Origin: an uncultured Agathobaculum sp.
GTDB lineage: Bacteria; Bacillota; Clostridia; Oscillospirales; Butyricicoccaceae
DNA length: 6,400 bases
Assembly (NCBI GenBank): GCA_944376955.1
Contig: CALWEB010000056.1
Span: 1 to 6,400, forward strand
Direction: 5' to 3'
Made by a program: the position numbers and the translations under genes. Below, one piece after another: positions 1 to 5,434 of this stretch (position 1 is the first letter of the stretch; every line of letters begins with the position of its first letter). Below the pieces are notes generated by a model. It had not been told where the DNA came from. It searched no databases and saw only the letters and a program-made list of their open reading frames with translations.

Positions 1-575
1 TAGCCCTCGTCATCCGCGAGCTTCTTGAGCGCACCGCGCGCCTTATCGGTCGTGGCGAAGATGCGCTCCTTGGCGCCTTCCTTGCCGTATTTCTCTTCGA
101 TCAGCTTTTTGAAAATACGGAACGCAATCGCCGGCTCAGTCGTCGTACCCGACTTGGAAATAACGTTAATGCAGAAGTCACGATCTCCGATGATCTTGAC
201 CACGTCGTTGAGGTGCGAGGACGAGATATTGCTGCCGACGAAGTAAATCTCCGGAATGCCCTCCGGACGCACGCCGTTATACATCTGGCCGTTGACAAAT
301 TCAATCGCGGCACGCGCACCCAGATACGAGCCGCCGATGCCGATCACGACCAGCACATCACAGGTCTGCTGGATCTTTTTCGCCGCCTGCTTGATGCGCG
401 CAAACTCTTCCTTATCATACGCTTCCGGCAGGTCTACCCAGCCCAGGAAGTCGTTCCCTGCGCCGCTCTTGCTGTGCAGGGTATCCTGCGCCGCCTTCAC
501 CAGCGGCGCCATATACGCCAGCTCTTCCTCCCCTACAAAGCCTTTCAATCCTGTCAGCTTCAATTTCATCGACAT
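1..575 (-). CDS. pgi: Glucose-6-phosphate isomerase, N-terminal part (truncated by window edge)
   Basis: Interconverts glucose 6-phosphate and fructose 6-phosphate in the cytoplasm, in glycolysis and gluconeogenesis. The visible 191 residues hold two family hallmarks: the glycine-rich segment IGIGGSYLGARA at residues 78-89 and the sugar-phosphate binding segment ISKSGTTTEPA at 139-149. Firmicute enzymes are usually about 450 residues, so more than half, including the C-terminal catalytic region, lies outside the window. The ATG at 575 is preferred over the in-frame ATG two codons later (569) because AGGGGA lies about nine bases upstream of it. The frame is intact to the window edge. The gene has its own promoter (642-669) and sits downstream of glyA on the same strand, separated from it by a terminator, so it is probably transcribed independently. 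Confidence 0.95.
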   Translation of the reverse strand, partial: MSMKLKLTGLKGFVGEEELAYMAPLVKAAQDTLHSKSGAGNDFLGWVDLPEAYDKEEFARIKQAAKKIQQTCDVLVVIGIGGSYLGARAAIEFVNGQMYNGVRPEGIPEIYFVGSNISSSHLNDVVKIIGDRDFCINVISKSGTTTEPAIAFRIFKKLIEEKYGKEGAKERIFATTDKARGALKKLADDEG

Positions 576-641
576 AATTACATTTCCCCTTCATTCATAT
601 TCTCAAAAGTCACTTTATCGACTTACAGCAATGCTTTTATT

Positions 642-669
642 AGTATACCATAACTTTTCAAAAGCGCAA
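642..669 (-). promoter_or_regulatory. SigA-type promoter with extended -10 for pgi
   Basis: On the minus strand TTGCGC (669-664) and TATACT (647-642) are 16 bases apart. The bases TGG just before TATACT give an extended -10. The predicted transcript start is near 635, leaving a leader of about 60 bases before the pgi ATG. The surrounding stretch 580-755 is AT-rich compared with the genes on both sides, as expected for a promoter region. Confidence 0.7.
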
Positions 670-755
670 GGTTCTTTGTCTACATTCTACAAAACTTTTC
701 CTTATTTAACACATAATAACAGCACTATCACCCGGCATATTCCTATAGGATGATC

Positions 756-786
756 AAAAGCCGCCCCCGGAAACGGGAGCGGCTTT
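756..786 (-). terminator. Intrinsic terminator of glyA
   Basis: Stem arms 760-769 and 774-783 pair over 10 bases with one G-U and a four-base loop (TTTC read on the minus strand). On the minus strand the stem is followed by TTTTGATC. The hairpin starts only a few bases after the glyA stop codon. It separates glyA from the pgi promoter. Confidence 0.85.
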
Positions 787-789
787 GCT

Positions 790-2034
790 TTAGCGGTAAA
801 TCGGGAAATTGGCGCAGATATCGCACACATTATGACGGATTTCATCCGCCTTGTTGTCGAAATCGGTTGCTGTCTGCCAAATGAACTCTGCAATGCGCAG
901 CATTTCCGGCTCGCCGAAGCCGCGCGAGGTGACCGCAGGCGTACCGACGCGCTGGCCGGAGGTGACAAACGGGCTTTCCGGATCGTTCGGAATGGCGTTC
1001 TTGTTGGCGGTGATATACACCTCATCCAGACGGCGCTGCAATTCCTTGCCGGTGATGCCGGTCTTGCGCAGGTCGATCAGCATGAGGTGGTTGTCCGTAC
1101 CGCCGGAAACCAGATCAAAGCCCTGATCGAGCAGTGCATTTGCCAGCACACGGGCATTGGTGACCACCTGCTGCTGGTATGCCTTGAACTCGGGCTTGAG
1201 CGCCTCACCGAAGCAAACTGCCTTGGCTGCGATCACATGCTCGAGCGGGCCGCCCTGCGTGCCCGGGAAGATGGCCTTGTTGAACTTCTTGCCCAGTTCC
1301 TCGTTGTTGGACAGGATGACACCGCCGCGCGGGCCGCGCAGCGTCTTGTGCGTGGTGGTGGTGACAACATCCGCATAGGGCAGCGGGCTCATATGCAGGC
1401 CGGCTGCAACCAGACCCGCGATATGCGCCATATCCACAAACAGGTATGCGCCAACCTCATGCGCGATCTCTGCGAACTTGGCAAAGTCGATCGCACGGGG
1501 ATAAGCAGACGCGCCCGCAATGATCATCTTGGGCTTTTCCTTCTTGGCAAGGTCGCGCACTGCATCATAATCAATATAGCCGTTTTCATCCACACCGTAA
1601 GAAACGATGTGATACAGCAAACCGGACTGGTTGACCGGCGAACCGTGCGTCAGATGGCCGCCGTTATCCAGGCTCATGCCCAGCACGGTATCGCCCGGCT
1701 GGCACAGCGCCTGATAGACCGCCATATTGGCCTGCGCGCCCGAGTGGGGCTGCACATTGGCGTACTTCGCGCCAAACACTTCACACACACGTTTGATGGC
1801 CAGATTCTCGACCTCATCGACGCACTCACAACCGCCGTAATAGCGCTTGCCCGGATAACCTTCCGCATATTTATTGGTCAGCACCGAACCCATTGCCGCC
1901 ATTACCGCTTCGCTGACGATGTTCTCCGAAGCGATCAGCTCAATATTACGGGCCTGACGGTCATACTCCGCCTGAATCATGCGGCCCAGTTCGGGATCAT
2001 ACGCCTTTACAAATTCCATTGCCTCGCGTACCAT
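790..2034 (-). CDS. glyA: Serine hydroxymethyltransferase
   Basis: PLP enzyme that moves the serine hydroxymethyl group to tetrahydrofolate, giving glycine and 5,10-methylene-THF, the main source of one-carbon units. The 414-residue product has the family's usual length and order of motifs: SENIVS near 36, the folate/substrate region YAEGYPGKRYYGG at 56-68, DMAHIAGL at 201-208 (Asp201 expected to contact the PLP ring nitrogen), TTTTHKTLRGPRGG with PLP Lys230, and GTPAVTSRG at 364-372 with Arg371 expected to bind the substrate carboxylate. No key residue is missing. The ATG at 2034 follows GGAGGT (2046-2041) by six bases; the later in-frame ATG at 2019 has a poorer site. Monocistronic: terminator immediately downstream, divergent nth upstream. 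No riboswitch was recognised in the leader. Confidence 0.98.
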   Translation of the reverse strand: MVREAMEFVKAYDPELGRMIQAEYDRQARNIELIASENIVSEAVMAAMGSVLTNKYAEGYPGKRYYGGCECVDEVENLAIKRVCEVFGAKYANVQPHSGAQANMAVYQALCQPGDTVLGMSLDNGGHLTHGSPVNQSGLLYHIVSYGVDENGYIDYDAVRDLAKKEKPKMIIAGASAYPRAIDFAKFAEIAHEVGAYLFVDMAHIAGLVAAGLHMSPLPYADVVTTTTHKTLRGPRGGVILSNNEELGKKFNKAIFPGTQGGPLEHVIAAKAVCFGEALKPEFKAYQQQVVTNARVLANALLDQGFDLVSGGTDNHLMLIDLRKTGITGKELQRRLDEVYITANKNAIPNDPESPFVTSGQRVGTPAVTSRGFGEPEMLRIAEFIWQTATDFDNKADEIRHNVCDICANFPIYR

Positions 2035-2075
2035 ATTTCAACCTCCATCAAACATGTGCTTTAGACTTCTATTTT

Positions 2076-2084
2076 ATTAAACCA
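2076..2084 (-). promoter_or_regulatory. Candidate extended -10 for glyA
   Basis: On the minus strand TGG followed by TTTAAT (2084-2076) lies about 42 bases before the glyA start. No good -35 is found 16-18 bases upstream (TAGCAT at best), so this is only the most plausible site in the short leader. Confidence 0.3.
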
Positions 2085-2176
2085 CATTTTAGCGGTGGAT
2101 GCTATTGGCAAACAGATAGATTTTCCCCCGCCTTGCCCGCTCATTATGTTAAAAATGTTAAATCCGGTATGATTGC

Positions 2177-2204
2177 TTGCTTTCTGCCACAAATATGGTA
2201 TCAT
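2177..2204 (+). promoter_or_regulatory. SigA-type promoter with extended -10 for nth
   Basis: TTGCTT (2177-2182) and TATCAT (2199-2204) are 16 bases apart, and TGG directly before the -10 makes it an extended type, the same layout as the pgi promoter. The predicted transcript start is near 2211, giving a leader of about 27 bases before the nth ATG. A seven-base direct repeat, GTATCAT at 2198-2204 and 2206-2212, overlaps the -10 and the start site. Confidence 0.6.
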
Positions 2205-2237
2205 AGTATCATCTACGCTGTCAGGAGAGGATATCCC

Positions 2238-2876
2238 ATGACCAAAAAAGAACGCGCCCGCGCCGTCACCGAACTGCTGCGCGAGGTCTATCCCGAGGCC
2301 GTATGTGCGCTGCATTATACCCATGATTATGAACTGCTGTTTGCTACGCGCCTGTCCGCCCAGTGTACTGACGCGCGCGTCAATATCGTCACCGAAACCC
2401 TGTTCCAGCAGTTCCCCACATTGGAAAGCTTTGCAGAAGCCTCGGAAGATGAAATTGCCGAGGCGATTAAGACCTGCGGCCTGTTCCGCACCAAGGCGCG
2501 CGACCTGAAAGCCTGTGCGATCATGCTGCTCGATCAATACGGCGGCAAAGTGCCGGACACGATGGAGGAGTTGCTCAAACTCCCCGGCGTCGGCCGCAAG
2601 ACGGCAAACCTCATCCTCGGTGATATCTTCGGCAAGCCCGCCATTGTCACCGATACGCACTGCATCCGCCTGTCCAACCGGCTGGGCTTTGTCAAAAACG
2701 AGAAAGACCCCGTTAAGGTGGAAAACGCGCTGCGTAAGCTGATTGACCCGGCTGAGTCCTCGGACTTCTGCCACCGGCTGGTGCTGTTCGGCCGTGAGCA
2801 CTGCACCGCGCGCAACCCCAAATGCGAAAACTGCCCGCTCGGCGCGGTCTGCCCCTCGTATCCCATCACAAAATAA
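2238..2876 (+). CDS. nth: Endonuclease III (DNA glycosylase/AP lyase)
   Basis: Base excision repair enzyme that removes oxidised pyrimidines and cleaves the abasic site. The 212-residue product matches the E. coli length (211). The helix-hairpin-helix LPGVGRKTAN is at 115-124 with catalytic Lys121. The catalytic Asp139 lies in VTDTHCIRLSNRLG. The C-terminal [4Fe-4S] cluster loop has Cys189, Cys196, Cys199 and Cys205 with the classic 6-2-5 spacing. All catalytic and cluster residues are present. The open frame extends upstream to 2019, but the ATG at 2238 follows AGGAGAGG (2223-2230) by seven bases, starts the protein where the family starts, and lies downstream of the predicted transcript start. 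Divergent from glyA, convergent with coaX, and apparently transcribed alone. Confidence 0.97.
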   Translation: MTKKERARAVTELLREVYPEAVCALHYTHDYELLFATRLSAQCTDARVNIVTETLFQQFPTLESFAEASEDEIAEAIKTCGLFRTKARDLKACAIMLLDQYGGKVPDTMEELLKLPGVGRKTANLILGDIFGKPAIVTDTHCIRLSNRLGFVKNEKDPVKVENALRKLIDPAESSDFCHRLVLFGREHCTARNPKCENCPLGAVCPSYPITK

Positions 2877-2904
2877 CGCAAGCACCCATACCTAGCCAAA
2901 AATC

Positions 2905-2938
2905 AACAGCCGCCGCAGGTTTCCCTGCGGCGGCTGTT
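2905..2938. terminator. Bidirectional terminator shared by nth and coaX
   Basis: A perfect 15-base stem, 2905-2919 with 2924-2938, closes on a four-base loop (TTTC on plus, GAAA on minus). On the minus strand it is followed by GATTTTTGG, a good U-tract for coaX. On the plus strand it is followed by TTGCTTC, a poorer U-tract for nth. It lies 28 bases after the nth stop and 14 bases after the coaX stop, and is the only structure in this convergent gap. Confidence 0.85.
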
Positions 2939-2952
2939 TGCTTCACACGATC

Positions 2953-3795
2953 TTATTTTGCATCCCAACCGTTTTCCTCGGTCGCTTCGATCAGGCAGGT
3001 TTCGCTGTTCAGTGCCCGCCCTTCAAAAACCGGCCGGTTGTTCTCGTAAATCTGCCGCAGACCCTCCAGCGTCAGGTTCGGATCGACCTCGTCGATCAGG
3101 TCGCAATACTCCGCCATCATACGGCCCATGCCGCCTGTGGCGATCACACGCGCATTACCACCCAGTTCGGTGCGGATGTCCGTGATGATGCCGGACAGCG
3201 CGCCGACATAGCCGCGCACCGCACCCGACTGCATGGACTGCACCGTGGTTTTACCGATCGCATGTTCCGGCCGCTCGATATCCACGCGCGGCAGCTTGGA
3301 CGCCTTGAGGAACAGCGCCTCCATCGCCACCTTAATCCCTGGGAAGATCGCGCCGCCCTGATAGGCACCGTTTTCGTCGATCGCGTCAAACGTCGTGGCT
3401 GTGCCGATATCCACAATCACCAGCGGCTTGCCGTATTTGCGCACGGCGGACACCGCGTTCACCAGCCGGTCTGCACCGACCTCACGCGGGTTGGCATAGC
3501 AGTTTTCAATGCCGATATCCACATCGCGCCCCGCAATGACCGGCTGCACCCGCAGATACTTGCGAATTGCATTGATCAGGGTATACATCACCGGCGGCAC
3601 GACCGACGCGATGATCACCGCCCGCGTTTCGTTGCGGTCGATCCCGTGAAAATGGTAATACTGCGAAATCTGCATCCCCAGCTCGTCCGAGGTGCGCTCC
3701 GCATTGGTCGAAATGCGGAACGTGCCGCGCAGCTTTTCCCCCTCATATAGTCCAAACACCATATTGGTGTTGCCAACATCGATTGCCAAAAGCAT
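2953..3795 (-). CDS. coaX: Type III pantothenate kinase
   Basis: Phosphorylates pantothenate, the first step of coenzyme A synthesis. Type III enzymes belong to the acetate/sugar kinase/Hsp70 (ASKHA) superfamily, need a monovalent cation, and are known to escape CoA feedback inhibition. The 280-residue product is slightly longer than typical (about 255-270). Motifs: phosphate-binding DVGNTN at 6-11; GADRLVN at 107-113 with the catalytic/pantothenate Asp109; DIGTATTFD at 129-137; GGAIFPG at 147-153; GKTTVQSMQSG at 181-191; ATGGMG at 219-224. The ATG at 3795 lies 11 bases after the stop of the upstream phosphoesterase gene, and its AAGGGG site overlaps that stop (TAAGGGG), so the two are surely co-transcribed and perhaps translationally coupled. 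The bidirectional hairpin at 2905-2938 ends the transcript. Confidence 0.97.
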   Translation of the reverse strand: MLLAIDVGNTNMVFGLYEGEKLRGTFRISTNAERTSDELGMQISQYYHFHGIDRNETRAVIIASVVPPVMYTLINAIRKYLRVQPVIAGRDVDIGIENCYANPREVGADRLVNAVSAVRKYGKPLVIVDIGTATTFDAIDENGAYQGGAIFPGIKVAMEALFLKASKLPRVDIERPEHAIGKTTVQSMQSGAVRGYVGALSGIITDIRTELGGNARVIATGGMGRMMAEYCDLIDEVDPNLTLEGLRQIYENNRPVFEGRALNSETCLIEATEENGWDAK

Positions 3796-3806
3796 ATGTT
3801 TTCCCC

Positions 3807-4322
3807 TTACCGTCCAATTTTCTCGTGCCGCAGCAGCCCGCCGTCCTCATTGAGCAATTCTATCAGATGCGCCTGCCCGTTTTCCAGCGTCAGCCGGCCA
3901 TAGCTCGCCGGGCCGCCCCGCGGCAGGCTGATGCTGCCCGGATTGCAGACCAGCACACCATGCACCCGCTCCAGATACATGCGGTGTGTATGCCCAAAAA
4001 ACGCAAGGCCACAGTTTTCTTCCCGCGCGCACTGCGCCACCAGCTTGCCCTCGCGCGTATAAACCTGCTCACGATGTCCGTGCGTCAGGAAGATGCGCAC
4101 GCCGCCGGCGGTGATCACGGCATGTTCGGGTGCTTCCCGGTCAAAATAATCGTTATTTCCGCGCACCGCGCACACCGTCAGGTGCGGGAACACGCGTTCC
4201 AATTCCCGCGCGTCCTCAGTATGGTCGCCCAGATGCAGCACCATATCGGGCGACTCCCGTTCCACTGCGCAGGCCATGCTCACATTGTACCCATGCGAAT
4301 CGGAAAAAATCAATATCTTCAC
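3807..4322 (-). CDS. YfcE/MJ0936-family metallophosphoesterase
   Basis: Predicted cytoplasmic, two-metal phosphodiesterase of the small YfcE-like calcineurin family. Members act on model phosphodiesters in vitro and the physiological substrate is generally unknown. From the GTG at 4322 the protein is 171 residues (E. coli YfcE is 184). Metal-binding motifs in order: SDSHG with Asp8 and His10, LHLGD with Asp33, RGNND with Asn56, THGH with His81, GHTH with His111 and His113, then NPGSISLPRG. The frame is open to another GTG at 4346, but that coincides with the predicted transcript start, whereas GTG 4322 follows AGGAGG (4335-4330) by seven bases and puts KILIFSDSHG at the N-terminus as in the family. 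First gene of an operon with coaX. Family assignment is firm; the substrate is not. Confidence 0.93.
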   Translation of the reverse strand: MKILIFSDSHGYNVSMACAVERESPDMVLHLGDHTEDARELERVFPHLTVCAVRGNNDYFDREAPEHAVITAGGVRIFLTHGHREQVYTREGKLVAQCAREENCGLAFFGHTHRMYLERVHGVLVCNPGSISLPRGGPASYGRLTLENGQAHLIELLNEDGGLLRHEKIGR

Positions 4323-4352
4323 GCCTTCGCCTCCTTCCGGCGACACAGCAGT

Positions 4353-4381
4353 ATTTTACAACGGTACGGCACGCTTGTAAA
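4353..4381 (-). promoter_or_regulatory. SigA promoter of the phosphoesterase-coaX operon
   Basis: On the minus strand TTTACA (4381-4376) and TAAAAT (4358-4353) are exactly 17 bases apart, a near-consensus vegetative promoter. The predicted transcript start is near 4346, giving a leader of about 24 bases that holds the AGGAGG site. It stands back to back with the plus-strand promoter at 4391-4419. Confidence 0.8.
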
Positions 4382-4390
4382 CCCTCTCCC

Positions 4391-4419
4391 TCACATTTTT
4401 CCAAGCCGGCGCATATACT
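4391..4419 (+). promoter_or_regulatory. Promoter of the three-gene small-protein operon; SigE-like or SigA-like
   Basis: Two readings share the same bases. As a sporulation SigE site: TCACATT (4391-4397), a 14-base spacer, and CATATACT (4412-4419). From memory the B. subtilis consensus is kmATATT, 13-15 bases, CATACAmT, so each box has one mismatch. As a SigA site: TATACT (4414-4419) is a strong -10, but the -35 17 bases upstream (TCACAT) is poor. The predicted start is near 4426, about 28 bases before the first ATG. The location is firm; the sigma factor is inference. Confidence 0.5.
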
Positions 4420-4453
4420 GGCAACAAACGATGCATGGAAAGGGATGGGAACA

Positions 4454-4723
4454 ATGCCCAATCAAGAAGAGATCCTCCGCCGCATCGCGGAGCAGGCCGG
4501 AAAAGCCGATGCACTCGCGCAGCTGCAAGCCGCACTGCGCACACCGGACGGACAGAGCGCCGCCAAGGTGATCTCCGACCGCCACGCAGACGATCTGGAG
4601 CGCGCCGCACAGGCCGTCCAGCGCGGCGATATGGGGGAGGCCGCCCGTCTGGCGCAACAGCTGATGCAGACTAAGGAAGGCGCAAGCCTTGCCGCCCAGC
4701 TGAAAAGAATCTTCGGCAAATAA
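4454..4723 (+). CDS. Small helical protein of unknown function (operon gene 1)
   Basis: 89-residue protein that I do not recognise as a named family. It is Ala-, Gln- and Leu-rich with few helix breakers, has no signal peptide, membrane segment or cysteine, and is probably an all-helical cytoplasmic protein. It seems to contain a duplicated unit: LRTPDGQSAAKVI (28-40) resembles MQTKEGASLAAQL (71-83), with shared Thr, Gly, Ser and Ala at equal spacing. Between them lies a charged helix, DDLERAAQAVQRGD (46-59). The ATG at 4454 is preceded by AAGGGATGGG; an in-frame ATG at 4445 lies too close to the purine-rich stretch and is less likely. The frame stays open upstream to 4130, but that part is antisense to the phosphoesterase gene. 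Gene 2 starts 12 bases after its stop. I have a vague impression of similar short proteins in clostridia; this is not verified. Confidence 0.8.
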   Translation: MPNQEEILRRIAEQAGKADALAQLQAALRTPDGQSAAKVISDRHADDLERAAQAVQRGDMGEAARLAQQLMQTKEGASLAAQLKRIFGK

Positions 4724-4735
4724 GGAGGCACCGCC

Positions 4736-5119
4736 ATGGATAACGATATGCTGTCCTCCCTGCTGAGCGATCCGGAAGCGCTGCAAAATGCGATGAAAAC
4801 CGTGTCCGGCATGTTAGGCGGGGCAGAGCCGTCCGCCCCCCCTGCCAACGATTACGACCCGACCGCCGAGTGGATGGAGCGTGCGCTGCCTGTATTCGGC
4901 GCAATCGTACAGAGTGGGCAAGGGGCAGTCAAACAGGAAAAGCGCGCCCTACTGGGCGCGCTCAAACCATTTGTCACCGATGAGGTCGCAGGCCAGTTTG
5001 ACCATGCGATGCGTCTGGTCAGCATGGCGCGCATGGCGCGCGCCGCGCTCGGCCAGTTCGGGCAACTGCGCCGCGCGGACGGCTCTGCGCCGCCCGATGA
5101 CGGCACGCGCGCACTCTGA
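4736..5119 (+). CDS. Uncharacterised 127-residue protein (operon gene 2)
   Basis: Not recognised as a named family. Visible parts: an N-terminal helix with LLSDPEALQNAMKTV (9-23), a Gly/Pro/Ala-rich linker (28-42), a central segment with EWMERALPVFGAIV (45-58), then a basic amphipathic region KQEKRALLGALKPFV (66-80) and DHAMRLVSMARMARAALGQF (89-108), and a disordered polar tail. There is no signal peptide or clear transmembrane segment; the Met/Ala/Arg-rich helix at 91-105 could pack against a partner or a membrane surface. The start is well supported: AAGGAGG overlaps the stop of gene 1 (TAAGGAGG) and lies eight bases before the ATG. That overlap and the 12-base gap indicate co-expression with gene 1. 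Function unknown. Confidence 0.82.
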   Translation: MDNDMLSSLLSDPEALQNAMKTVSGMLGGAEPSAPPANDYDPTAEWMERALPVFGAIVQSGQGAVKQEKRALLGALKPFVTDEVAGQFDHAMRLVSMARMARAALGQFGQLRRADGSAPPDDGTRAL

Positions 5120-5141
5120 CCCGAAAGGAGGGCAACTGCTT

Positions 5142-5405
5142 TTGTATAACCGCTATCTAACCGACACTGCCTCCAACACGCCGCTACATAACGAACAAGC
5201 GCCGTCCGCACCGCAAGGCGGGCAAACCGCTTCCGTGCTGGCGGAACTGTCACGCGGGCTATCCGGCCGTCTGCAAAACATCCGGTTGGACGCAGACACC
5301 ATCATTGCACTGGTCATCGTGTGGTTCCTGCTCTCGGATGACGACGGCGAGGTGGACTGGGAGCAGCTGATCCTGATCGGCGTGCTGCTCGTTTTGGGGA
5401 TCTGA
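5142..5405 (+). CDS. Small putative membrane protein, TTG start (operon gene 3)
   Basis: 87-residue protein starting MYNRYL, not recognised as a named family. Residues 7-35 are polar and rich in Ala, Gln, Ser and Thr, probably disordered. Residues 36-49 look like a short amphipathic helix. Two hydrophobic stretches follow, TIIALVIVWFLL (53-64) and LILIGVLLVLGI (76-87), joined by the acidic turn SDDDGEVDWE (65-74). This would suit a short re-entrant or hairpin membrane anchor at the extreme C-terminus. No ATG fits: AGGAGGG (5126-5132) is followed after nine bases by TTG 5142, chosen as start; an in-frame CTG at 5136 is the alternative. The frame is open back to 4881, but that part overlaps gene 2. 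It lies 22 bases after gene 2. Its stop codon lies inside the terminator stem. Confidence 0.72.
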   Translation: MYNRYLTDTASNTPLHNEQAPSAPQGGQTASVLAELSRGLSGRLQNIRLDADTIIALVIVWFLLSDDDGEVDWEQLILIGVLLVLGI

Positions 5406-5428
5406 CATGGTTCAGATCCCCCTTTTTT
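5396..5428 (+). terminator. Intrinsic terminator of the small-protein operon
   Basis: A perfect 10-base stem (5396-5405 with 5412-5421) with a six-base loop CATGGT is followed by CTTTTTTGCC. The left arm is the last codons of gene 3 including its TGA stop. On the minus strand the stem is not followed by a U-tract, so it should stop only plus-strand transcripts. No separate terminator for the convergent rsmA was seen. Confidence 0.88.
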
Positions 5429-5434
5429 GCCTGC

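Noticed and set aside
741..750. Perfect 10-base palindrome TCCTATAGGA between the glyA terminator and the pgi promoter
   Set aside because: Too short to be a transcription structure, not placed on a promoter box, and a single copy; expected by chance at this scale.
832..2064. 410-codon plus-strand open frame fully antisense to glyA
   Set aside because: The glyA frame has all family motifs and a strong ribosome binding site. The antisense product has no recognisable motif and shows the Arg/His-rich composition typical of the complement of a GC-biased gene.
2047..2237. Possible riboswitch or T-box in the glyA leader
   Set aside because: I looked for a paired, conserved leader and an alternative terminator on the minus strand and saw none; the region has only candidate promoter elements and short repeats.
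2061..2885. 274-codon minus-strand open frame antisense to nth
   Set aside because: Nth has its catalytic and iron-sulfur residues in the plus frame; the antisense frame matches nothing and is a composition shadow.
2938..3750. 270-codon plus-strand open frame antisense to coaX
   Set aside because: CoaX motifs are all present on the minus strand; the antisense frame is His/Arg-rich with no recognisable domain, and it starts next to the terminator hairpin.
3783..4571. 262-codon plus-strand open frame over the phosphoesterase and gene 1
   Set aside because: It crosses a real gene on the other strand, two promoters and gene 1 in another frame, and has no motif.
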